Source: Brachycybe producta (taxonomy: Eukaryota > Arthropoda > Diplopoda > Playtdesmida > Andrognathidae). From it: a DNA stretch of 64,000 nt. Shown here piece by piece: positions 43,245-55,520 of this stretch. The notes below the pieces were generated by a model, which did not search any database, was not told the DNA's origin, and worked only from the letters and a program-made list of their open reading frames with translations. Location of the stretch: the NCBI GenBank assembly GCA_036925085.1, contig JAUPFP010000002.1, forward strand, positions 3,588,820 to 3,652,819, given 5' to 3'. The position numbers were made by a program, and so were the translations under genes. Each line of letters begins with the position of its first letter. The stretch's first letter is position 1.

Positions 43245-43985
43245 CATTGCAACAACAACGCAGGAAAAATAAGCTGAGGTGGTTTGGACATGTAGCTAGA
43301 AGTGGGGAGGATGAACTGCTTTAAGAGAATTATTCAACGATTACCAGAACGATTTTTAAAATTTAAAATAAGTGATTAATATAATTTAAAAAATTAAAAA
43401 TCAGTTGACTTCCTGTAAATGAACTTTATCAGATAGATGCGCCACCAAACAAAAGACATTGGCAACAAAACCCTCCTCAAAGTTGACTCCTCGACTCGAA
43501 TTCTGATGTGTTGTCACCAGCTCACATTACTTTCATTTCAAAGTAGGCCTACTGTGGATTTAATATTTGAATTATTCCCCACATGGAATGTTGTATTGAG
43601 TGGAATATGAATAGGGAATACATGTATTGCATTAAAGCATGCCACAAAAAATGAGGGGCGGAGAGACTTTCGTTTTTGGAAATTTAAAATGGCGTCGTTT
43701 GGTGACTCGGGGGAAAAAATCACTTCATTTTCAAGTCTTTTTATGGTTTTAATGACTTATTTTAAATTTTAAAAATCGTTTTGACAATCTTTGGGTAAGT
43801 CTTGACAATATTTTTGAAAAGAAATTTCTCGAGGTAATGGTCTGTTTTAAACAGGTGATGAGTTTGGATCTGGGAGGTAAAAGGGGTAGAGGAAGTCCCA
43901 AACAAACTTGGAACGTCGTGGGGTAAAATGGGATATGGGGGACAATGTGCGGTCACTCTGGGAGTTTGATACAAAATCGAAAGGA
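43245..43985 (+). pseudogene. LINE C-terminal tail split by a MITE
   Basis: 43250-43320 reads RRKNKLRWFGHVARSGEDE, the widespread LINE tail motif RLRWFGHVxRM. After the insert at about 43325-43843 the same protein resumes: GGKRGRGSPKQTWN (43875-43920), matching the family's RGRPRxxW, and later NRKEWRDE (43975-44000). Further frame damage is present. Confidence 0.75.
43325..43843. mobile_element. MITE with GAATTATTCAACGATTACC interior, inserted in a LINE tail
   Basis: The block matches the copy at 54935-55520, including CTTGACAATATTTTGAAAAG and GAGGTAATGGTC at the right. About 40 bp of the left end are missing relative to that copy. CTGCTTTAA (5') and CTGTTTTAA (3') may be the target duplication. 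Confidence 0.7.
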
Positions 43986-43999
43986 GTGGAGAGATGAAA

Positions 44000-45246
44000 C
44001 CTGTAAAGGGGTTTTAAGTTTAAAGTTTAGCAGACTTTTGTTGAAATTGTTCAATGTAGGAATGCTGAGGTTTGTTTTATGGCAAATATGAGTTTACTGA
44101 GATTGTGACAAAAAAAATAATTTCGGAGCTTAGTTGAGACACTTTACATGCAAGGAGAACAGATTTTAGTCTTTAACATTTCTAATCAGATCATAAGAAG
44201 GCTCTTGTCCTAAACAACTTCAAGTAAACTGTGCTAGGCAAATTATATTTGATTTGGGGTGACCACTCAAGAAAATTAGGAAGAGATTTTTGCACGGACA
44301 GATTCAGATTCATGTATTTATGGAGCTCTTGATGGATTATTTCAGCTGCACCGGAAGACAATTGTAGTTGTTATTGTTTTTTATAGTCGGGTTTTGACAA
44401 TGCGTTTCACATGCTGCAATTTGACTCTTGTTTCTCTGCCCACAAGCCTCCTTCGCTGCTTTGCAAAGTAATTATTGAAATTTAAATCACATTAACTGCT
44501 AAATTTTTAGGTAATTTCAGTTTGCCATTTGTTCAATTTAGTGTTTGTTCAATTTGGCTTTTGTTGAATTTTGCAATTAATCAGTTGTATCTTTTATGCT
44601 TATTTATTTTAATTGACTGCCTGTCATGTCTGGCTAGAAAACAACAACACAATGCAAATGTGATCCTAATGTAAAACACCTAAATATTGCAAATTTTGTT
44701 AAAAATTGATACTTCTAGAATATAAATGTGTGTAATAGGCTTACAATTTTATTTAGTCAATATATAGCTGCGATGTTTAAATAGAAGAAAAATCAATGCA
44801 AAAAACTATAAAGTTACAGCCATATAAAAATCTGGGCTGTTTTTAGCTTGTCACATTTCCTGCATGTATTACTAATACTGTTCAAGAACCCTTCCCTCCT
44901 CCTTTCTCTGTTTCCCTCCCCCCCCCCCTCTCTCCCCCCCCCCCCCTCTCTCCCTTCTTCATTTATGCCACTCTAAAACCATCTCCCTTGTGGCTGTGTT
45001 CACAAACCATTTCATTTCATTCCAGGGACAAAAGCTACCCTTATACTGTAGTGTGCATGTTGTATATATCAAATATAGCTCCTTGCCACTATATACATGT
45101 ATGTATGTATATAGTCTCTTTGATTAGCAATCAATGTCAAAGGGCGTGACAACAATTGCGTGAAAGCCACTTGTCAAACAACAATCTTATCTAGGGGTAA
45201 TGTGAGTTAACAAATTTGGCTGGAAAAGCCGCGCGCACGCAATCAT
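44000..45246. other. AT-rich DNA with a C-rich tract
   Basis: C and TC runs lie at about 44915-44955. No supported gene is seen. Confidence 0.5.
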
Positions 45247-45248
45247 AT

Positions 45249-45362
<114 letters not shown>

Positions 45363-45658
45363 TAGGATCCATTATGACTAAAAGTTGTACCTTATATGGA
45401 AAAAAAGAACATGCAATAACCATAAATAAATATGCATTGACTATGCATTAGGTTCACATTAGATTGAAGTGGGGGGCATATAAAGTGTCTCATCATTTTC
45501 TGTTTTAAGGGGGTTTGCTTCTTCAGAAACACATATTTACTTAATCGACTTTTAAGAGCCTAGATACAGCGTTTAATTCAAAAATTCTCCGAATGTAGGC
45601 ACTGCGATCGTTTTTGATTTAAAAATGGTTTTGTAACGTTTCTTCTCCAGGTTTGAAG

Positions 45659-45923
45659 CAGGGACGTCATTTGGGGGGTGCAAGAGGGGGCATTTGCCCC
45701 CCCCCCCTCTTGAAAAACAATTGTGTTATTACAATTAGTATATACATATGTTATAACTAGAGTTTGTGCATATTTTTTCAAATTTCTTGCAAATCCACCA
45801 AAACCGAATTTATATTAAGTGGCAATATACACACGTCTTGCAGCACTGGCCTGCATATATACAAAAATTAGCAAGTCGGTCAAGTTTTGCCCCCCCCCCG
45901 GAAAAACTGAAATGACGGCCCTG
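45659..45923. mobile_element. hAT-like MITE with perfect 8-bp duplication GTTTGAAG
   Basis: CAGGGACGTCATTTGGGG and TGAAATGACGGCCCTG are inverted ends. GTTTGAAG is repeated at 45651-45658 and 45924-45931. Confidence 0.9.
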
Positions 45924-46145
45924 GTTTGAAGTCACATAAAAATTAATAGAAAAATAATTGCACGTGCTAATCTTATAAAAAGGAAACAACGTGAGCCAAT
46001 AGATTAATGGCACGTGCTGATTCGTTTGTTATTGTTCTAAGTCGTTTTAACAAGAGTTCTTCAAATGTTTGTGGGATGGGTTTTCGGTCCTATGGGATTT
46101 AACATGGAGTTAAAGTGAGACTATTTCTAGAAAGTTTAGTAACGC

Positions 46146-46397
46146 CAGGGCCTTTTTAGCGAAAATGCGAGGCCCGTGGCAAGTAATATTTTTGAGGCCC
46201 TTCAAAACAGGGTAAATTTTTATAGCCTATTCCTGTGGTTTCTCAGAACACAATAAAAATTCTTGAACACGTGCAGTCGTGCAGTTTATTGTTGGATTAT
46301 TATATTTTTTTCTAACATATTCAGTTACAAATTGAGGCCCCTAAAATTGTGAGGCCCGGGGCAGCCACCCCTAGTGTCCCTCCTCTGATAGGCACTG
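46146..46397. mobile_element. hAT-like MITE with 7-of-8 duplication AGTAACGC/AGTAACAC
   Basis: It begins CAGGGCCTTTTTAGCG and ends ATAGGCACTG, with mirrored AGGCCC blocks inside. The flanking octamers differ at one position. Confidence 0.8.
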
Positions 46398-46501
46398 AGT
46401 AACACCATATAGTAACACTCATTTGTCTCGTTGTCATCTGCTCAAAACAACAAGATGGAGGTGTATCTAGGCTCTTAATTGACTTTTAACTGTTTTCGAT
46501 C

Positions 46502-46776
46502 GAGCCCTGCGGAGGACGTTTTCAATTTTTTTAAAAAAATCTCGACATGTCGACTTTTAATCTTATTTATTCGGCCATGTTGCACGCACCATACGCTAAT
46601 GATTAAATTATTGCAAGTGCCCACTTGTAGCAGCAATAATTTAATTATTAGAGTATGGTAGGCCCTATGCACAACATGGCATAATTAACATGGTCGAATA
46701 AAAGAGATTAAAAGTCGACATGTCGAGATTTAAATTTAAAAAAAAAATTTGGGGTGTCCTTTACAGGGTTCCGTAA
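46502..46776. mobile_element. Short CGGAGCCC-type MITE copy (empty-site reference)
   Basis: It matches the outer parts of 6436-7492 but lacks the nested MITE. The continuous sequence TTTAATTATTAGAGTATGG (46640-46658) marks the unoccupied site. Confidence 0.82.
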
Positions 46777-47041
46777 TTTTCAGAAACAATATGAAGAAAA
46801 AATTCAAAGCTTGTTAGAAACAACATTAGTATTTTAGTTGTTGATGTTAAAAAAAATTCTGTAAAAAATAAATTCAATTTGTATCAATTTGAAATTGTTT
46901 CTCACACGTGCACAACAAAAGTCACATTTCATAAAAAAAATAATTAAATAGTCATCTAGTTTCTTATAGTTTTTAAAAGAAGATTACTTTGAACTTCCTT
47001 CATCCCAAATTTAAAGCTAGACCACTTTAAAAATATCAGTA

Positions 47042-47343
47042 ATACCTTGTATACATATGAGTTAAATGAATTCAAATTAAATGTGTTTAGGTGAATTGTA
47101 CGGAAGCCAGTTAAAGACATGAACCAAATAAAAATTCACTTTATTATTATTGTTTTAAATTGAAATACTAAATCAATATTTTGTCAATAGTTTATATATT
47201 ATAATTTAAGAATTAACTCAATATTTTCAGATTATTAACTGAATAAATTGAATTCGACATAATGTTTGTTTTCCCTTCACGGGGCTCTGTAGAACACGTT
47301 TATTACTTAAATGCATTTAAATTATCAGGTGTGTACTAGGTAT
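47042..47343 (+). mobile_element. ATACCTTGTACACAC MITE, full copy
   Basis: It runs from ATACCTTGTATACATATGAG to CAGGTGTGTACTAGGTAT with all family marks. Confidence 0.83.
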
Positions 47344-47722
47344 AAAGTCATTGAAAATAACACAATTAAAATTTTCCACTTTTGTAAATAAAAGCAATAG
47401 ATCTACTCTTTTTTATGCTGTTATTAATTAATTAACTCGACCAATTGGCAGAGTAGTTTTTATTATTTAAAAAAAAATAATGATATAAAATAGCATAAAA
47501 TTTAAAATTAAAGATAAGAGTAATTATGTCTTCGATATTTTTGATTGACCAACAATTTTTCTTAACTCTTAATTGCATTGCACGTAACTTAAACTAATGT
47601 ATGAAAAATTACCGATTAAAATTGTTAATTGTTTTGCTAACATTTCCAGCATTATCATCGGTGTAATTAACTGCAGTCTTAAATTTAGAGTGATTAATGG
47701 AGTTTTAAATAAATGAAAAAAA

Positions 47723-48687
47723 TTGATTTAAATAAAAAAAAAATGTTTCAAATTTTAAAAATCAGATTTAAATAAAAAAAATCAGATTAAAATTTAAAAA
47801 AGTCAAATTTAAATTTTTAAAAAATCAGATTTAAAAAAAAAATCAGATTTAAATAAAAAAAAAATCAGATTTAAATAAAAAAAAACAGATTTAAATTTTA
47901 AAAAATCAGATTTAAATTTAAAAAAAAACATTTAAATAAAACAAATCAGATTTAAATAAAAAAAAATCAGATTTAAATTAAAAAAAAAGATTTAAATTTT
48001 AAAAAATCAGATTTAAATTTAAAAAAATCAGATTTAAATTTAAAAAAAAAAAACAGATTTAAATTTTAAAAAATCAAGATTTAAATTAAAAAAAAAACAG
48101 ATTTAAATTTTAAAAAATCAGATTTAAATTAAAAAAAAACAGATTTAAATTTTAAAAAATCAGATTTAAATTTAAAAAAATCAGATTTAAATTTAAAAAA
48201 ATCAGATTTAAATAATAAAAATCAGATTTAAATAAAAAAAATCAGATTTAAATAAAAAAAACAGATTTAAATTTTAAAAAATCAGATTTAAATTTAAAAA
48301 AAAACATTTAAATAAAACAAATCAGATTTAAATAAAAAAAAATCAGATTTAAATTAAAAAAAAAGATTTAAATTTTAAAAAATCAGATTTAAATTTAAAA
48401 AAATCAGATTTAAATTTAAAAAAAAAAAACAGATTTAAATTTTAAAAAATCAGATTTAAATTAAAAAAAAAACAGATTTAAATTTTAAAAAATCAGATTT
48501 AAATTAAAAAAAAACAGATTTAAATTTTAAAAAATCAGATTTAAATTTAAAAAAATCAGATTTAAATTTAAAAAAATCAGATTTAAATAATAAAAATCAG
48601 ATTTAAATAAAAAAAATCAGATTTAAATAAAAAAAATCAGATTTAAATAAAAAAATCAGATTTAAATTTAAAAAATCGGGTTTTTTA
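47723..48687. repeat. A/T-rich satellite with CAGATTTAAAT units
   Basis: About 50 units of 16-24 bp of the type TCAGATTTAAATTTAAAAAA run for about 0.95 kb. Spacers vary in A-run length. A larger block is itself duplicated with a period of about 376 bp (ACATTTAAATAAAACAAATC near 47928 and 48304). The plus strand is strongly A-rich. Confidence 0.95.
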
Positions 48688-48689
48688 AT

Positions 48690-49534
48690 TTAAAAAAAAA
48701 CTATTGTTATCCACTGTGATCAATATTATGACACTTTTGTAGTTCTAAAGAACAACTAGAAAGTATTAAAAAAGTATATTCTTTAAATGAGACGTTTTAC
48801 TAGCGCCATTGCTTACGAGTAAATATCTTTGTAACACATTATAATCTGGGTATAATAAGACTAGGCCTCTCTATACACATAGAAAAAAGGGGGCTAAGTG
48901 AATGAATGGAATTCATCCAACCATGATGGAGAAAATGAACCCTCATGGATTTCAATAGTAATGTCATATATAATGCGTGCGAAAGCCACATGAGCACTAA
49001 ATAAGCAAGCATGTAAATTAACACGATTGACAAGTTAATTCAAGTTTACATAGAGCAGTATGTCTCTTCTTTTTTTTTGGATATTATACCAAAAAAAAAA
49101 AAGCCCAGCTCTTTTTGGTTTCTTACTGAATGGAACTATAGAACCATGGCTGGCAAAACTGTGTAGCTCGCGTGCCACATCATGTGGTTAAAATTTACCT
49201 GTTAAAATGGGTGGCTGGTGAGCCACAGCTAGCTTTATGCAAGTTTCTAAACATAACAAGGAAATCTAACCACTAAAACGGCCACTACTGTAATTGGTGA
49301 CGTCACACTGAGCTGTTTAGAAACTCTTCTGCTAATATTTATGCTAATGACTGGCCTCTATCCCTACCCATTTAAGATGGTTACCATACTCAAGGAACTC
49401 AAGGAGGAGGCTATTAAATACATTTTTATTTCACACAAAAATAAAACATTTTCTTACTTATGAAAATATTTTATTGTAGAAGTTTAGTAGATAATTACAG
49501 TTATTTTAAGGATTTTTCACAGAATATTTTATAT
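48690..49534. other. AT-rich DNA; possible hAT-like end at about 49143
   Basis: CATGGCTGGCAAAACTGTG with later GGTGAGCCACAGCTAGC resembles the ends of some hAT MITEs, but I found no duplication. There is no gene signature. Confidence 0.4.
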
Positions 49535-50302
49535 TTAAGAGGCGCTACATCGCAAAATTACTTTGAAAAATCTCCACAAAGAGCTCTAGCATCGTTTTTC
49601 TATTGAGCCCATAGACCCGATGTTAAAGAAAAAACGTTAATTTTTAATTATTTTTCATATTTAAAGTTGTCTAATTTTGATTGTTCAAAGTGTAATGTGC
49701 TTTTTAAATATGTTTATCTAGTGATAGATCGTCAAAAAATTGAAAATTGGGCTTCTATTTTTAAAAAAAAGTATTTCAAACTCGCGAATTTTTAACTCTT
49801 ATGTTAAACTCCATGGAGTAAGAAAAACACAACCATTAAAATGTTCATAAAAATACCTAAAAAATAATTTTAAAAACAGAAGAAGAAAAATGTATAAAGT
49901 AAACCACAGTGAAGCCAACGCATTGGCGCACGCGCTGTTTTTTTAAAATTATTTTTAGGTATTTTTATGAACATTTTAATGGTTGTGTTTTTCTTACTCT
50001 ATGGAGTTTAACATAGAGTTCAAAATTTGCGATTATGAAATATTTTTTTAAAAATTTAAACACACTTTTCACTTTTTTGACGGTCTACCACTAGATAAAC
50101 ATATATTTAAAGTGCACATTGCACTTTGAACCATCAAAAAATTGGACAACTTTAAATATGAAAATAAACATAGTGCCGCGAGTGTGTATTTTAAAAATTA
50201 ACATTTTTTCTTTAACATTAGGTCTATGGGTTCATTAGAAAAACGATGCTGGAGCTCTTTGTGGAGATGTTTCGAAGTAATTTTTGCGATGTAGCCTCTT
50301 AA
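49535..50302. mobile_element. TTAA palindromic MITE, full copy
   Basis: TTAAGAGGCGCTACATCGCA and GCGATGTAGCCTCTTAA are the ends, with TTAA at both and an imperfect palindrome throughout. Confidence 0.88.
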
Positions 50303-50719
50303 TTGAGAAAGCAAATCTCATTGGTTTTATTTTTGTTTGCTTGTATAGGTAATGAGTTAATGACAATTATTCGTAAACAAAGTCGGGATACGGGCAAAGT
50401 CATGTTTAATGATGGTAATCTGTGCTTTTGCAGTGGATTGTAAATTTCCTGGTCAGTATAGTGAATTTTATTCATTTTATTAAAATTGTGAAATGTGATA
50501 ACATTTATTAAGCAAATAATTAAGTAACATCATTTTTAAAAAAAAAACATTATTAGTAAATTTATAATTAATTATTGATTTCAATGGTCAGAAAAATATT
50601 TAAACATATATAAATGTTATAAAAGCATTTAAAAGCTTTTAATGAAATATACGACGTTTCGATGTTGTGTAGCAGCAGCATCATCATCATCAGGTAAACA
50701 CACTAAATAATACATAAAG

Positions 50720-50932
50720 ACAGGTAATTAGAAATCGGGACATACAGAAGTTGGCTCCGCCCTTCTTATGACGACTGGTAACTTCTAATTGGTTTGTTGT
50801 GTGGTTCGACGTAGAAAAGGACGGAGCATGTGACGTCAGACTACATAACTAACCAATTAGAAGTTGCCAGTCATAAAAAGGGCGGAGCCAACTTCTGTAT
50901 GTCCCGTTTTCTAATTGCCTGTTACATAAAGT
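50720..50932. mobile_element. Mutator-like MITE, 213-bp palindrome with perfect 9-bp duplication TACATAAAG
   Basis: ACAGGTAATTAGAAA and TTTTCTAATTGCCTGT are inverted ends. The arms include AGTTGGCTCCGCCC mirrored by GGGCGGAGCCAACT. TACATAAAG is repeated at 50711-50719 and 50933-50941. A 9-bp duplication is typical of MULE insertions. ATCATC repeats lie just upstream. Confidence 0.82.
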
Positions 50933-50941
50933 AACCGTAGG

Positions 50942-51641
50942 CGTTAAAATGCGTTTCTAAGAACCTAGTTATAGAGGCTATACAGGTCTGACTATAATAT
51001 ATAATTTTCTGACTGAATAAATTCTAATTATTAAGGCTGTCTTTTTAGTCAAATACGCTGGTTAGAGACTAGAAGTCTGGTCGTTAAAAAAAAATAAGGT
51101 AATGTAATCAAGAGCTCTAGCCTCTAACAACGTTCTTTGATTGAAAATGTCATTTTCTGGTTATATACCTTAAATGATAAGAATTTATTGAGTGCAAAGA
51201 TTTTTTTTGTTGCGAATTCAATTTCAGTCCAAAGGTGACCTTTAGCTTAAATTTGAATAAAATGTTGCAATTTACCCTTGTTAACAATCTTTTGGTTTTT
51301 ATTTCTCATTAAGTTACGTCTACTACAAGCAGACTTTTTATTTAATTTATTGTCTTTTTTTTTGTGTTCATCATGGAAAGTCCAATTTTATATGAAGAGA
51401 AAGCTAACAATTTCAAGAATAACTAAATCACGCACAAAAAAAATTATTAACGGTTTTCATCTTTGTCTGAAAGTATATTTTTTTTTTGCTTGGCTTATAA
51501 ATAAGTTATTTTAATTAATTTTTCTTCATATACTTTATGTGAAAGAATTTTTTTCTTAAATTTGATTTGACAGTGAAATTTTGTTAAGATTGAAATTGGA
51601 TGAAGGGTAAGTTTTATATTGTTTGAAAATGTTGTCTAAAT
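50942..51641. other. AT-rich DNA without a recognisable gene
   Basis: No family signature is seen; short frames only. Confidence 0.5.
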
Positions 51642-52140
51642 CAGCGGTCGCCAACCTTTCGGACCTCACGGACCACTAAATTCAAAATTTTAAATCTCGC
51701 GGACCACTAATATGATTTTTTTTTAAAAAAAGATAAATACGTTTGTCAAATAATGATCAGATAACTTCCATTTTATTAATAGAAAATCTTTAAAGGTTGT
51801 TTGATTGTAATAAAATTATTAAAGTTAGTTTAATTATTCCAAAATAATTGAAGCTTAGGGGAAAAGCTTGTGGTGGGGGGAAACTGAACGAAATGTAGCT
51901 CTCGCGTGCCGAATTTTACGAGAACCGTACTAGGCTCTAGTACATTTCGTGAATTTAGTGCAATATAGAAAGGCGAAAATTGCCATTCAGAATAGAAGAA
52001 TTTATTAAGAATGTTTTTTTGTTGTTTTATTATTATTAAAACAAAAATAAATGCAAATATTGTCCAGATTTTTTTGTGGACCACCAAAAATGGCTCACCG
52101 GACCACCTGTGGTTCACAGACCACCGGTTGACGACCGCTG
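51642..52140 (-). mobile_element. hAT-like MITE with 7-of-8 duplication GTCTAAAT/GTTTAAAT
   Basis: CAGCGGTCGCCAACCTTTCG and GGTTGACGACCGCTG are the ends. It is the same family as 751-1281 and 26793-27262, in the other orientation. Confidence 0.87.
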
Positions 52141-52220
52141 GTTTAAATAATTAATCGTTCTTTGTTTATAAGTAGTCGTTGTGTTTTTGTGTCTCAACTC
52201 TCATGTTGCACTTCATATTT

Positions 52221-52494
52221 AAGGCCGGGCGCAAATTAGGGAACCAAACGAGCGAGAAACCAGCAACCGAATTATGATCACGTAACAAGAAAGTAGTTGC
52301 TGGCACACAATGGTTGCTTGTTCCCTCTGCTCACTATACTGAGCACAGGCAACATCCACCTGCTACTGTTGCAAGCTACCATTTTGGTGCCTGCAACTGC
52401 AGTGGTGGCGCTAGTGTAACATCACCAGCAACAGTCTCTGGGGACTGTTGCTGGTTACAAGCTCATTTTGTTGCCTAATTTGCTACGGGCCTTA
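52221..52494. mobile_element. GC-rich MITE with AAGGCCGGGCGCAAATTAGG ends
   Basis: The left end AAGGCCGGGCGCAAATTAGG is mirrored by CCTAATTTGCTACGGGCCTT with a few mismatches. The interior repeats GCAAC and GTTGC strings (GTTGCTGG, CCAGCAAC). It is non-coding. Confidence 0.75.
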
Positions 52495-54243
52495 GATACT
52501 AAGATATTTCCAAAGCATTATTCAGGCTAACAGTATATACCGTCTGTAGAGATGTAGTATTTCCCGTAAAGGTTGCGTTAATTTATAAGCATAGTCTGTC
52601 GAACTCCACGTAATATAACAGGCTACCACCTCCCCCTAGTGGCACATATCCGGTACAATAAATGGACAGACAGAAATTCGAATGATTTTTTTTTAGTTTA
52701 GTTTGGGATAAATTGTACGAAAAAAAATATTGAAATATATTATCACAAAATAAATATGACAAGTCAAAGTAATTTATTTTTGGAGCATTCGGGGGGGGGG
52801 GGGTTCTGTGCGTGGCACAGTTTCCACATGCCTTAATACGGGCCTGATTACAAAACGACAGAAAAAGCAGATTTTGAAAACTGAAACAACAATCAGCAGT
52901 ATACTCAAGATAACACCACAACAATTTTGTGAGGTTTTGTTTTTGTTTTTGGATCTCATGACAGCAACTATCGTGAAAACTATCATCGTCAAAACGAGGC
53001 TTTAGGCTTGATTATTAAGTTTATTAGTCTATTTATGCCAACATTGGTCCATTGCAAAATGCAAAATAGGCCTATACAAATAATAAAAGTTCAAGGGATA
53101 GAACACACTTTATTTTATATTTGTTTTAGAAGAAAGCAATGAGAAAAAAAAAGTAATGTTTTAGAAACTAGAAGAGTAATTGAATCACTTAGGATTTTTT
53201 AAAATTATTTTTTGGTATTTTTTTTTAAATAAACTTGTATTTGTTTTTGTACTTTTGGGTATTTTATTATTAGCCACGAATAGCATCCAATCTAAGTTTT
53301 TGAAGTTTTTATATAGGTTGTGCCGAAACCGCGAAATAAGGCGAAAAACTGCACAATCTTCTGCATAGAGGCTAGATCTATATAAGCGGCTGCTAATCGG
53401 AAAAAAGTAACCATATGTTTATTTCAATTTATCGATTTTTTTTTGGGAGAGGGGAGGGGGGGGGGGGTTTCAATTGCAAGTTCCAAAAAAAAAAATCTAT
53501 TTATTGTTTAACATATTTTAATGGTAAATATTTAAATGCAAATTTTAGACGAATATATTTATATCTTTTCTAAGAAGAAGAAAAAAATTATACAGTGTAT
53601 TATAATTTCGAAAATATTGATTTTCATTTATCTTTTTTCTTTAGATTGGTACAGAAATACAACAAAAAATTTGTATTTTCTGCACATTCATTTACTATTC
53701 TAGTTTTCAAAGCGCTCAACTTGTGTGTTTCTGTTATAATATAAATCTTTGTTGTTTTTGTGCCGTTTTTTTATTCCTCTTTGTGTTATTTTACTGTGTT
53801 CTTTAAAGGTTTTTTTTTCTTCTGTTATTACTTTATGTATGCATTTGAAAAATGCAATATAGATTTGTGGGTGAATGGTAAACCCTTAAGAGCTTCTTGA
53901 TAGCAAAATTCTATAGGATCAGAAAACAGTGAGAAAGAGAGAGCGAGCGAGCTCTTGCATTAACTTTCTATATTGCAATTTCTATTGAAGTCTCTAATAT
54001 CAACTCTAGTTCCGCATGGCGCCTTTTATACAAAAGGCCCCAAAAGGAAAGGAAAAAAAAAAGTGTGCCCCGTAATTTATCGGCACAATCGCAGGCCACA
54101 GAAAAATAAGGTTGAATTTATGACTTTACGAGCCATTTAGCAAAGTGAAATTGGAAGCTGAAAAACTTGGGTAAAAAAAAGGGGTGAAATTAATCCATAT
54201 ATATATAAACCATATATATATATAGTGTATAATGTAGATTCCG
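52495..54243. other. AT-rich DNA with one MITE end fragment
   Basis: 52958-53004 (ACTATCGTGAAAACTATCATC..ACGAGGCTTTA) is the right end of the AAGCCTCGTTTTCACG family, without a partner. G-rich runs lie near 52790 and 53450. No gene is recognised. Confidence 0.55.
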
Positions 54244-54421
54244 ATGTTACTACAGTCAATCTACGGAATCAGTCAATCTGCAGATTGTCTAGGCAATCTG
54301 CAAAAGCACCAAACTGCTTGTGAATCTGCAAAATTCAATATATTGTTGAATTTTGCAGATTTCACTATAGTAGGTTGGTTGTTGTGCAGATTGCCTGATT
54401 CCACAGATTGACAGTAACATA
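54244..54421. repeat. 178-bp palindrome
   Basis: ATGTTACTACAGTCAATCT at the left is mirrored by AGATTGACAGTAACAT at the right. The centre AATCTGCAAAATTCAA..TTGAATTTTGCAGATT is a perfect stem of 16 bp. It is probably a small MITE. Confidence 0.8.
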
Positions 54422-54934
54422 CAGTATAGATCTACAGTATATTGCAAAGAGTCGATTACAATTACAAAAAAAAAACTCTGCATGCAACCGGTTTGGCCTA
54501 TGGCAGAGGGACCTTAAGATTCATGTGCTGCAAGATGCATTGTCAATATACAGTATAATAACTACAAAAAAAAATAACCTGAATTGCAAATATAAAAAAT
54601 ATATATAAATGCAGTCATGAAAAGTTAAACCCACAATTTATTAATGACATCATCAATAGCCTGTTTAGGAAGAGCATTTTATTCCATTCCTAGATATGGA
54701 TCTGCATATTTATAGAATGCTATTATGTTGTATAGGTTTTTCTACATATTGTGCGTATATATAATAGGCCTACTATATAGCCATGCACTATAAGGACCTC
54801 TATAATGTAACAACTATTGTTTTAAGTAGGGATGTCCAAAAAATGTAAGCAAAATGTATTTGCAACGGTTTACAACTGATACTTTCAGTAATTGAAAAGA
54901 TGCATTTTGTGGGTAATTCTATATAACTACGTTA
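54422..54934. other. AT-rich DNA without a recognisable feature
   Basis: No signature is seen beyond one TAGGCCTA octamer at 54765-54772. Confidence 0.5.
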
Positions 54935-55520
54935 GAGACCAATTACCTCCAGAAATTTCTTGTCAAAATATTGTCAAGAATTATTCAACGATTACCAAAA
55001 TGATTTTTAAAATTTAAAAAAAGTGATTAATATAATTTAAAAAATTAAAAATCAGTTGACTTCAGATAAATGAACTTTATCAGATGGGTGCGCCACCAAA
55101 CAACAGACATTGGCAACAACAAAAAAAAAACCCAAAGTCTACTCCTCTACTCGAATTTTGATCGTGTTGTCACCAGCTCAGATTACTTTCATTTCAAAGT
55201 ACTATGGATTTAATATTTGAATTATTCCACATGGAAGGTTGTAATGACTTGAATATGAATAGGGAATACCTATATGTCCAGTAAGGAATTCTGGAAATGT
55301 GAGGTGACAACCTTTGCCACAAAAATGAATTGGGAGGGGGGAGAGACTCTGGTTTTTGGGAAATTTAAAATGGCGTCGTTTGGTGACTGAGGAAAAGTCA
55401 CTTCATTTTTAAGTTGTTCTATGGTTTTAATGCATTATTTTAAAATTTAAACATTGTTATGGTAATCGTTGAATAATTCTTGACAATATTTTGAAAAGAT
55501 ATTTCTGGAGGTAATGGTCT
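54935..55520. mobile_element. MITE with AGACCATTACCTCCAGAAAT-type ends
   Basis: AGACCAATTACCTCCAGAAA at the left mirrors TTTCTGGAGGTAATGGTCT at the right, and the inner CAAAATATTGTCAAGAATTA mirrors the inner right side. A partial copy lies at 43325-43843. Confidence 0.82.

Larger units (their letters stand above)
45552..46478. mobile_element. TTAAGAGCCTAGATAC MITE carrying two hAT-like MITEs
   Basis: TTAAGAGCCTAGATACAGC and TATCTAGGCTCTTAA are the ends. Two separate inserts with 8-bp duplications (45659-45923 and 46146-46397) account for its extra length relative to the related copies at 34067 and 55935. Confidence 0.87.

Noticed and set aside
51830..52117. Similar short frames in two copies of the CAGCGG MITE (also 26667-26924) as an hAT transposase piece
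   Set aside because: The frames share sequence because the MITE copies are homologous; no hAT catalytic or dimerisation motif is visible.
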